Positions 14,093-21,583 of a stretch of DNA of 24,270 nt are shown in pieces (the stretch's first letter is position 1; each line of letters starts with the position of its first letter). The notes under the pieces were generated by a model. The model saw only the letters and a program-made list of their open reading frames with translations. It had not been told where the DNA came from and made no database searches. The stretch is from positions 1-24,270 of the forward strand of contig CAZPCC010000103.1 of NCBI GenBank assembly GCA_964584905.1, given 5' to 3'. Made by a program: the position numbers and the translations under genes. This DNA comes from JALZIF01 sp964584905. Lineage in GTDB: Bacteria > Gemmatimonadota > Gemmatimonadetes > Gemmatimonadales > Gemmatimonadaceae.

Positions 14093-14943
14093 GTGGAGAG
14101 CACCTTACGGTAGAGCTTCGCGGAAAGATCGAGCACCTCGTAACACGGTTCGTTCGGCGAGAATTTCAGCGATTCCTTGCTTCCCAGCGCCAGTACGCCG
14201 AAAGTCGCCAGACTGCTGAACAGAAGCTCGTGCACGATCCCCTGCAGCGTGCGGTCGAAGTAGATCAGAACGTTGCGGCAGAGGATGACGTGAAACTCGG
14301 CGAACGAGCGGTCGGTTACCAGGTTGTGCTGGGAGAACACGATGTTCTTCAGCAAATGCCGCGACAGCAGGGCTCCGTCGTACCTCGCCGTGTAGTACTT
14401 CGAGAACGACTGCGCGCCGCCGGCGCGAAGATAATTCTGCGTGTATTCCTGCATTCGCTCCAACGGGAATATGCCCTCCTTGGCCTTTTTGAGAACGATC
14501 TCGTTCATGTCGGTAGCATAGATGCGCGACCGGTCGAACAGCCCCTCTTCCTGGAGGAGAATCGCCATCGAGTACGCCTCCTCGCCGGTCGCGCATCCGG
14601 CGTGCCAGATGCGGACGAAGGGAAAGGTGCGCAGATGCGGGATGACTTTTTCGCGAAAGGCGACGTAGAACTCCGGATCGCGGAACATCGACGTCACGTT
14701 GACCGAGAGGTCGTGCAGGAGCCGCTCCATCGCCTGCCGGTCGTGGAGGATCAGCTCCTGCAACGCGCTTATCGATGCGAGCGACTCCGCTTCGATGCGC
14801 TTCCATACGCGTCTACGGATCGACGAGTATGCATAGCAACGAAAGTCGAAACCGTAGTGCCTGTAGATGCCTTCCATCAGCAAGGCGATTTCGATCCGCT
14901 CGATCTCCGGATCGTAAGTCAGCGGAGCGGCGGCCAGCGTCAT
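14068..14943 (-). CDS. cheR: CheR-type protein-glutamate O-methyltransferase
   Basis: A 291-residue SAM-dependent methyltransferase that methylates glutamates in receptor coiled coils. The N-terminal helical CheR domain (about 14-85; YGFDFRCYAYSSIRRRV) and NVTSMFRDPEFY (82-93) are followed by the SAM loop GCATGEEAYS (116-125), ATDMN (143-147) and CRNVLIYFD (222-230). There is no TPR tail or receptor-tethering extension. The frame opens at 15030, but the ATG at 14943 gives the standard ATGA overlap with the stop of the giant kinase and was chosen. Its 3' end overlaps cheB by 25 bases. In this operon the only plausible substrates encoded next to it are the coiled coils of the two kinases. Confidence 0.93.
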   Translation of the reverse strand: MTLAAAPLTYDPEIERIEIALLMEGIYRHYGFDFRCYAYSSIRRRVWKRIEAESLASISALQELILHDRQAMERLLHDLSVNVTSMFRDPEFYVAFREKVIPHLRTFPFVRIWHAGCATGEEAYSMAILLQEEGLFDRSRIYATDMNEIVLKKAKEGIFPLERMQEYTQNYLRAGGAQSFSKYYTARYDGALLSRHLLKNIVFSQHNLVTDRSFAEFHVILCRNVLIYFDRTLQGIVHELLFSSLATFGVLALGSKESLKFSPNEPCYEVLDLSAKLYRKVLSTCPASPSS

Positions 14944-17900
14944 CGGTAGAGCCAGACCCGCATCAAGGACAGCAGCTGTTCGGGGTCCACCGGCTTGACG
15001 ATGTAATCCGAGGCACCGGCATCGATGCACTTCTCACGATCGCCCTTCATCGCCTTCGCCGTCAGGCAGATGACCGGCAGCGACTGGTACTCGGGAATCG
15101 CGCGAATGCGCTGTGTGGCCTCGTAACCATCCATCTCCGGCATCATCACATCCATCAGCACGAGGTCGAAGTCGCTGCCGTCCTGGATCAGCTTCATGGC
15201 GTCGCGCCCGTTCTCTGCGTAACGCACCTCCATGCCGTGCTGCTCGAGCAGGCTGGTAAGTGAGAAGATGTTCCGTACGTCGTCGTCGACGACGAGAATG
15301 CGCTTGTTGGCGAAGACCTCCTCTTCGTTGTGCAGCTGCTCGAGCATGCGGCGCTTCTCTTCGGGCAGGTGCGATTCAACGCGGTGCAGGAACAGCGCCG
15401 TCTCGTCGAGCAGTCGTTCGGGCGACTGAACGTCCTTGACGATGATCGTTTCTGCATAACGCCGCAGTGCTGTCTCCTCCGACTGGCTGAGCGAGCGCCC
15501 GGTGTAGATAATGATCGGCAGGTCGCGCCGTTCCGGATCGGATTTGACTTCCTCGAGCAGTTGGAAACCGTTCCGGTCGCCGATCCCGAGATCGAGCACC
15601 ATGCAGTCTACCTTTCGCGTGCGCAGCGTCTCCAACGCTTCCTCGGCGGTGCCGACGGCGGTGATCTCGATGTCGGAGTCACCGACCAGCTGCACGATCG
15701 CATCGCGCTGGATTGCGTCGTCCTCGACTACCAGCAAGTGCTTGACGCGTTGATCGATGAACGCACTGATCCGGCCGAACGCCTCATCGAGCGCTTCCTT
15801 GCTGACGGGTTTCTCGAGGTACGCAAGTGCGCCGGCACGCAAGCCGCGTTGCCGCGTGCCGTAACCGCTGACGATGTGGACCGGGATGTGGCGCGTGTCG
15901 GCGCTGCGCTTGAGGCGGTCGAGCACCGTCCAGCCGTCGACGCCGCCAGGCAGATCGAGGTCGAGGGTGATCGCATCCGGTACGTGCTCGCGGGCGAGTG
16001 CCAGCGCACTCTCGCCGTCGACGGCGACGATGCCCTTGAACTGCGCCTCCTGCGCCATGTCGAGCAGAACCTTGGCGAAATTCACGTCGTTCTCGATTAT
16101 CAGCACGGTGCGGTCACCGGCTTCGATGCTCTCACGATCGTCAGGCACGATGGCGGGGAAATACCGCGGCGTCGTGCGCTGTTCGTAGTGCGGCTCGGGC
16201 GCAGGCTTCATCCGCATGGGATGTGGCTGTGCATCGGTCGGCGCGCGCGACTGGCGCGGCGTGTCCGAAAGCCTGGCCGGCACGAACAGCGTGAACGTGC
16301 TGCCTTGCCCGGGCGTGCTCTCCACGCGAATCTCGCCCTGGAGCAAGCCGGCGATTTCCCGGCTGATCGACAAACCCAGACCCGTGCCGCCGTAACGGCG
16401 GCTGGTAGTACCGTCCGCCTGCTGGAAGGCCTCGAAAATGAGCCGCTGCTTGTCCTTCGGGATGCCGATACCGGTATCGGCAACGGCGAAAGCGATCACC
16501 TGCTCGGCCTTTTCGAGGGTCGAGTTGGAGAAGCGACGCCCGCGTTCAGCCAGGCGAACCGTTAGGGCTACCGAACCCTCGTCGGTGAACTTGAAGGCGT
16601 TCGACAGAAGGTTCTTGAGCACCTGCTCGACCCGCTGGCCATCGGTGTACAGCGATTCGGGGACGTCGGGCTGCACGTCGATGGTGAACTTCACCTCCTT
16701 CTGCTCGGCCACCGGCCGGAAGGTTCGCTCGACGAACTCCTGCAGTTCGCTGATCTCCACCTGCGCGGGATCGAGCTCGAGGCGGCCCGCTTCGACCTTG
16801 GACAGATCGAGCACGTCGTTGATGAGGGTGAGCAGGTCGGTGCCCGCCCCGTAAATCGTACGCGCGAACTCCACCTGCTTTTCGGTGAGGTTCGAACCCT
16901 TGTTCTCGGCAAGCAACCGGGCGAGGATGAGGAGCGAGTTGAGCGGGGTGCGCAGCTCATGGCTCATGTTCGCCAGGAATTCGCTCTTGTACTTGGAGCT
17001 GATCGCCAGCTGCTCGGCTTTTTCCTCGAGTGCGACGCGCGCCGATTCGACCTCGCGGTTCTTCTGCTCGACTTTCTTGTTCTGCTCGGCCAGCAGCGCC
17101 GCCTTCTCCTCGAGCTCCTCGTTGACCTGCTGCAACTCCTCCTGCTGGTCGCGGAGCAGCTCTTCGGATTCGCGCAGCGTACGCGCCTGTTGCTCGAGCT
17201 CCGAGTTGGAGCGCCGGAGCTCTTCCTGCTGGTCCTGCAGCTCGCTCGCCAGCGACTGCGACTGCTCGAGCAGCTCCTCGGTGCGCATGCTCGCCTGAAT
17301 CATGTTCAGGACGACCCCGATGGTCTCCGCCAGCTGATCGAGGAACAGCTGGTGGGTGGCACTGAAGCCCTGGAACGATGCCAGTTCGAGCACCGCCTTC
17401 ACATCGCCCTCGAAGATGATCGGCAGTACCAGAATTGTGCGTGGCGGCGACTCTCCCAGGCCCGAGTTGATCTGGATGTAGTCGTCAGGCACTCGGGTGA
17501 GCAGGATCGGGCTCCGCTCCAGCGCCGCCTGTCCGACCAGCCCTTCACCGAAGGCGAAGCGCGTCGACACGTGGCGGCGCGCCTTGTAGGCGTAGCTGGC
17601 GATGAGCCGCAGGACCGCAGCACCCTCGTGACGCTCGGCGATGAAGAACGCCCCGTGATGCCCGCCGACGAGCGGTGTAAGCTCGCTCATGATCAGACGG
17701 GATACGCTCTGCAGGTCCTTCTGCCCCTGCATCATGCGGGAGAAACTCGCCAGGTTGCTCTTCAGCCAGTCCTGTTCGGAGTTCTTCTGGGTGGTGTCCT
17801 TGAGCGTAAGGATCATGCGGTTGATGTTGTCCTTCAGCTCGGCCAGCTCACCCTGTGCTTCAACGTCGACCTGCTGCGTGAGATCGCCGCGCGTTACCGC

Positions 17901-20162
17901 GGTGGCTACGTCGGCAATCGCCCGTACCTGAGTCGTCAGGTTTCCTGCGAGCTGGTTCACGTTCTCGGTGAGCGCCTTCCACGTTCCGGCCACCCCCGGG
18001 ACGTTGGCCTGGCCGCCCAGACTGCCCTCCATTCCCACCTCGCGTGCCACGCGGGTGACCTCATCGGCGAACACGCGCAGCCGGTCGACCATCGCGTTCG
18101 TCGTGTTCTTCAGCTCCAGCAGCTCGCCCTTCACTTCGACGGCGATCTTCTGGCTGAGATCCCCGTTGGCCACCGCCGTCGTGACGAGTGCAATGTTGCG
18201 CACTTGCGTCGTCAAGTTGCTGGCCATGTTGTTCACGCTGTCGGTCAGTCCCTCCCAGGTACCGGCTACGCCGGGAACGCGTGCCTGGCCGCCTAACACT
18301 CCCTCGGTACCGACCTCGCGCGCGACGCGCGTCACTTCGTCGGCGAAGATCTGGAGCTTCTCCACCATGTTGTTGACGGTGTTCTTGAGCTCCAGAACCT
18401 CGCCCGACGCATCGACGGTGATCTTCTGACTCAGATCCCCCTTGGCGACGGCGGTGGTGACGAGGGCGATGTTGCGCACCTGATTCGTCAGGTTCACCGC
18501 CATCGAGTTCACGTTGTCGGTAAGCGCCTTCCACGTTCCCGCTACCGCCGGCACGTGCGCCTGGCCTCCGAGCTTGCCTTCGGTTCCCACCTCGCGAGCG
18601 ACCCGGGTGACCTCCGATGCAAAGCCGTTGAGCTGGTCCACCATGACGTTGATGGTGTTCTTCAGCTCGGCCATCTCGCCCTTTACGTCGACGGTGATCT
18701 TGCGCGAGAGGTCGCCGCGCGCCACCGCTGTCGTGACATCGGCGATGTTGCGAACCTGATCCGTCAGGTTGCTCGCCATCGCGTTCACGCTGTCGGTGAG
18801 GTCCTTCCAGGTGCCCGCCACCCCCGGAACGTTTGCCTGGCCACCTAACTGCCCCTCGCTGCCCACTTCCCGCGCGACTCGCGTGACCTCGTTGGCGAAG
18901 ATGCCGAGGCTGTCGACCATCCGGTTGATCACATCCTTGATCTGGAGGATCTCGCCCCGTGCTTCGACGGTGATCTTGCGCGTCAGATCGCCGTTGGCGA
19001 TCGCGGTGGCGACCGCGCTCACGTCGCGCAGCTGCACCGTCAGGTTACCGGCCAGCTCGTTGACGTTCTCGGTCAGATCGCGCCAGACTCCGGCCACTCC
19101 GGCGACCCGCGCCTGGCCACCGAGCTTTCCCTCGGTGCCGACTTCCTTGGCGACGCGCGTCACCTCGAAGGCGAATGCATTGAGCTGGTCGACCATCGTG
19201 TTGACGGTGTTCTTCAGCTCGAGCATTTCGCCCTGCACATCTACCGAGATCTTGCGAGACAGGTCGCCGCGTGCGACGGCGGTGGTCACGTCGGCGATGT
19301 TGCGCACCTGACTCGTCAGGTTTCCCGCCATCGCGTTCACGCTGTCGGTCAATGCCTTCCACGTGCCAGCCACGCCTTCGACACGGGCCTGCCCGCCGAG
19401 CTTCCCCTCCGATCCCACTTCCCGCGCCACGCGGGTGACTTCGTCGGCGAACGATCGGAGCTGATCCACCATCGTGTTCACGATCGTGGCGATGCGCAGA
19501 AACTCTCCGCGTACCCGCCGCCCCTCGAGCTCCAGCGCCACCTTCTGCGACAGGTCGCCTTCGGCCACCGCCTGAATGACGCGCGCGATCTCCGCGGTGG
19601 GCTGCACCAGATCGCCGATCATCGTATTGATCGCGTCGGTGGTGGTCTCCCAGTCGCCGCGCACCGCGCCGAGCGATATGCGTTCGGTGAGCCGCCCCTC
19701 GCGTCCTACCGCGGTGCTAACCCGCACCACTTCATCGGTGAGATGCTCACGGAGCGTGGCGACGCGGTTGAATGTGTTGACGGCCTGCTCGACGAGCTCA
19801 TCTCCATGGCCATTCGTAAGGCGCATGCCGAAGTTGCCGGCCTCCAGCTCCCGCAGGCCTTCGAGCACCTCGCGCAGAGCCTCGGTGTGGAGCCGGCTGG
19901 CGCGGCCGCCGCGCCCCGACTTGGCGCCGGCCTTCCGTCGCGGCGTCGCTGTTCTGCCTTCTTCGGGCGGGTCGGCCAGTTCCACGCCTCCACTGCCTTC
20001 GGAGCCTGCGCGCTGCCGACGGCGGATCGCGGCGGCTTTCTTCTTCTTTTCCGGGGCGTCCAGGGACGCTTCAAGACGCTCTTTCTCGTCGTGCTCCAAG
20101 GTCGTTGCCCTCGACGACTGTTGTGGGGGTAGCAGGATGGCGTTTGCAAGAAGCGCGCTCAT
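14940..20162 (-). CDS. Poly-HAMP hybrid histidine kinase with three receivers (Nik1/Os-1-like)
   Basis: A 1740-residue cytosolic kinase; no membrane helix or signal peptide is seen. Residues 1-90 are basic, low-complexity. Degenerate HAMP-like units span 93-236. Six exact 92-residue repeats follow, with EVTRVA at 241, 333, 425, 517, 609 and 701; each repeat appears to hold two HAMP-type halves (EVTRVAREVGTEGKLGGQA and VTTAVARGDLSRKI). Next are GAF (about 818-955), a Glu/Gln-rich coiled coil (960-1058), HisKA with H1068, and HATPase with N1188, DTGIGI (1229-1234) and GGTGLGL (1258-1264). Three receivers end the protein, with D1401, D1524 and D1671. The repeat array is strongly reminiscent of fungal group III kinases, which sense osmotic stress and fungicides. 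It heads the operon with CheR, CheB and a REC-kinase. The start at 20162 is the only early ATG; GTG at 19985 is an alternative. Confidence 0.95.
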   Translation of the reverse strand: MSALLANAILLPPQQSSRATTLEHDEKERLEASLDAPEKKKKAAAIRRRQRAGSEGSGGVELADPPEEGRTATPRRKAGAKSGRGGRASRLHTEALREVLEGLRELEAGNFGMRLTNGHGDELVEQAVNTFNRVATLREHLTDEVVRVSTAVGREGRLTERISLGAVRGDWETTTDAINTMIGDLVQPTAEIARVIQAVAEGDLSQKVALELEGRRVRGEFLRIATIVNTMVDQLRSFADEVTRVAREVGSEGKLGGQARVEGVAGTWKALTDSVNAMAGNLTSQVRNIADVTTAVARGDLSRKISVDVQGEMLELKNTVNTMVDQLNAFAFEVTRVAKEVGTEGKLGGQARVAGVAGVWRDLTENVNELAGNLTVQLRDVSAVATAIANGDLTRKITVEARGEILQIKDVINRMVDSLGIFANEVTRVAREVGSEGQLGGQANVPGVAGTWKDLTDSVNAMASNLTDQVRNIADVTTAVARGDLSRKITVDVKGEMAELKNTINVMVDQLNGFASEVTRVAREVGTEGKLGGQAHVPAVAGTWKALTDNVNSMAVNLTNQVRNIALVTTAVAKGDLSQKITVDASGEVLELKNTVNNMVEKLQIFADEVTRVAREVGTEGVLGGQARVPGVAGTWEGLTDSVNNMASNLTTQVRNIALVTTAVANGDLSQKIAVEVKGELLELKNTTNAMVDRLRVFADEVTRVAREVGMEGSLGGQANVPGVAGTWKALTENVNQLAGNLTTQVRAIADVATAVTRGDLTQQVDVEAQGELAELKDNINRMILTLKDTTQKNSEQDWLKSNLASFSRMMQGQKDLQSVSRLIMSELTPLVGGHHGAFFIAERHEGAAVLRLIASYAYKARRHVSTRFAFGEGLVGQAALERSPILLTRVPDDYIQINSGLGESPPRTILVLPIIFEGDVKAVLELASFQGFSATHQLFLDQLAETIGVVLNMIQASMRTEELLEQSQSLASELQDQQEELRRSNSELEQQARTLRESEELLRDQQEELQQVNEELEEKAALLAEQNKKVEQKNREVESARVALEEKAEQLAISSKYKSEFLANMSHELRTPLNSLLILARLLAENKGSNLTEKQVEFARTIYGAGTDLLTLINDVLDLSKVEAGRLELDPAQVEISELQEFVERTFRPVAEQKEVKFTIDVQPDVPESLYTDGQRVEQVLKNLLSNAFKFTDEGSVALTVRLAERGRRFSNSTLEKAEQVIAFAVADTGIGIPKDKQRLIFEAFQQADGTTSRRYGGTGLGLSISREIAGLLQGEIRVESTPGQGSTFTLFVPARLSDTPRQSRAPTDAQPHPMRMKPAPEPHYEQRTTPRYFPAIVPDDRESIEAGDRTVLIIENDVNFAKVLLDMAQEAQFKGIVAVDGESALALAREHVPDAITLDLDLPGGVDGWTVLDRLKRSADTRHIPVHIVSGYGTRQRGLRAGALAYLEKPVSKEALDEAFGRISAFIDQRVKHLLVVEDDAIQRDAIVQLVGDSDIEITAVGTAEEALETLRTRKVDCMVLDLGIGDRNGFQLLEEVKSDPERRDLPIIIYTGRSLSQSEETALRRYAETIIVKDVQSPERLLDETALFLHRVESHLPEEKRRMLEQLHNEEEVFANKRILVVDDDVRNIFSLTSLLEQHGMEVRYAENGRDAMKLIQDGSDFDLVLMDVMMPEMDGYEATQRIRAIPEYQSLPVICLTAKAMKGDREKCIDAGASDYIVKPVDPEQLLSLMRVWLYR
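17796..19454 (-). repeat. Six in-frame 276-bp tandem repeats encoding the poly-HAMP array
   Basis: Coding repeats of exactly 276 bp (92 codons) in residues 237-789 of the giant kinase. The register is kept through all six copies without insertion or deletion. The DNA copies are similar but not identical, so they are old enough to have diverged at many third positions while the protein was conserved. Homologous recombination between copies could change the repeat number. Confidence 0.9.
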
Positions 20163-20200
20163 TTGCTGCGTTCGCCATGCCCTTCAGCTTACCTTCCAGC
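20163..20200. promoter_or_regulatory. 38-base divergent spacer between the kinase operon and the M16 operon
   Basis: Only 38 bases separate the divergent start codons of the giant kinase (20162) and the peptidase (20201). I see no convincing -10/-35 boxes or Shine-Dalgarno sequence inside. Promoters for the two operons must overlap each other or lie within the opposite gene's coding sequence, unless a start codon is misplaced. Confidence 0.35.
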
Positions 20201-21583
20201 ATGAGATTATCGCTCGTCTGCGGGACGCTTGCTCTCGCTCTTTTTGCCCCTCTGGCCGAGGCGCAACGCTCCACCCTGGAGCGGATGATTCAACGCCGTA
20301 CTCTGGAGAACGGCCTGGAGATCGTCGTGGTGGAAAACCACGGCGTTCCCCTCGTTACCCTGGAGATCAACGTGCGAAACGGCGCCTTTACCCAGACGCC
20401 GCAGACCGAAGGGGTCGCTCACCTTTACGAGCACATGTTCTTCAAGGGGAGCACCTCCTATCCCGATCCTGACGCCTTCCTGTTCCGCGCCGCCGAACTG
20501 GGCGCGACCTTCAACGGTACGACACAGGAGGAGCGGGTCAACTACTACTTGACGCTGCCCGCGGACAGCCTGGAAGGCGGACTCGAGTGGCTCGCGGGCG
20601 CGCTGCGATCGCCGACCTTTGACGCCGGTGAGCTGCGAAAGGAGCGCGAGGTGGTGATCGGCGAGTACGATCGTGCCGAATCCAGCCCCTACTTCCGGCT
20701 CAACCAGCGGATGGACACGCTGATGTATGGCGATCAGGTGGGGCGCAAGAATACGATCGGGCGGCGGGAGGTCATCCGGAGCGCTACCCCGGCAACGCTG
20801 CGCGACATCCAGCAGCGCTATTACGTGCCGAACAACTCGGTGCTCATCATCGCCGGCGATGTGAATCCGGAGCGGGTATTCGCCCTCGCCGAACGCACCT
20901 TCGCTGACTGGTCCCGTGGCGCTGATCCCTTCCTGGTGAATCCGGTACCCCCGATCCCTCCTCTACGCGAAAGCAGGGGCATCATCGCCGAGGAACCCGT
21001 TTCCGACGCCGTGATCCTGATACAATGGCACGGTCCAAGTGTGCGCGAGGATGCCGAGGCGACGTACGCGGCCGACGTATTCTCCGACGTGCTGAATGGT
21101 GCCGGCTCCACCCTGCAGAGGCGACTCGTAGAGAGCGGGCTCTTTCAGAATGTCGGGGTGAATTACTACACGCTGTCGAACGTGGGGCCCATCACGATCG
21201 CCGCGGTAATTGCCCCGGAGCGGGTGAGGGAAGGCCTCGCCGCACTGCACCGGGAAATCGGGCAGCTGGCCGACAGCGGCTATTACACAAAGGCGGAGCT
21301 CGAGCCGGTGAAGCGCCAGCGGGCGGTTAACACCATGCTCAACCTCGAACGGGCGTCAGGTTTCGCGCACCAGCTCGGATTCTGGTGGAGCGTGGTGGGT
21401 CTGGACTACTTCATGGGATACGTGGACAACATGGCGGCCCGAACGGTGGAGGATCTTCGCGACTACGCCTCCAGCTACATCGTTGGAAAGCCGTACGTTG
21501 CCGGCATCATTCTTTCGCCGCAGGCGCGGGCAGCGCTCAACCTCGTGCCTGACGACTTGCTCGCCGGTTCGGAGGCTCGATGA
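20201..21583 (+). CDS. M16 family zinc metallopeptidase, zinc-binding subunit
   Basis: A 460-residue exported pitrilysin-type peptidase (M16B). A signal peptide spans about 1-22 (LVCGTLALALFAPLAEA before Q). The inverted zinc motif is H74-LY-E77-H78 in GVAHLYEHMFFKG, and the third ligand E155 (VVIGEYD) lies exactly 76 residues after H78, as the family requires. The C-terminal half carries the second M16 domain, but where active partners have an Arg/Tyr pair it reads VESGLFQNV, so the pair is missing. The frame opens at 20105, but that start overlaps the divergent kinase; the ATG at 20201 begins the signal peptide (ATG 20177 is possible). Its stop overlaps the next gene by 4 bases, implying a coupled pair. 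Confidence 0.93.
   Translation: MRLSLVCGTLALALFAPLAEAQRSTLERMIQRRTLENGLEIVVVENHGVPLVTLEINVRNGAFTQTPQTEGVAHLYEHMFFKGSTSYPDPDAFLFRAAELGATFNGTTQEERVNYYLTLPADSLEGGLEWLAGALRSPTFDAGELRKEREVVIGEYDRAESSPYFRLNQRMDTLMYGDQVGRKNTIGRREVIRSATPATLRDIQQRYYVPNNSVLIIAGDVNPERVFALAERTFADWSRGADPFLVNPVPPIPPLRESRGIIAEEPVSDAVILIQWHGPSVREDAEATYAADVFSDVLNGAGSTLQRRLVESGLFQNVGVNYYTLSNVGPITIAAVIAPERVREGLAALHREIGQLADSGYYTKAELEPVKRQRAVNTMLNLERASGFAHQLGFWWSVVGLDYFMGYVDNMAARTVEDLRDYASSYIVGKPYVAGIILSPQARAALNLVPDDLLAGSEAR

Noticed and set aside
15330..16565. 411-codon plus-strand open frame opposite the receiver domains of the kinase
   Set aside because: The sense strand encodes intact REC and HATPase motifs here. The antisense frame is a GC-rich shadow without recognisable motifs.
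16959..18296. 445-codon plus-strand open frame antisense to the giant kinase
   Set aside because: It mirrors the HAMP repeats and coiled coil of a clearly real minus-strand gene. Its translation has no domain and repeats only because the sense strand repeats.
17796..19454. Assembly artefact or misassembled repeat
   Set aside because: The copies differ at many positions while keeping the reading frame and HAMP motifs, so they are diverged real repeats. Copy number could still be collapsed in a short-read assembly.
19576..20472. 298-codon plus-strand frame spanning the kinase N-terminus and the M16 start
   Set aside because: It overlaps two well-supported genes in other frames and shows no domain.
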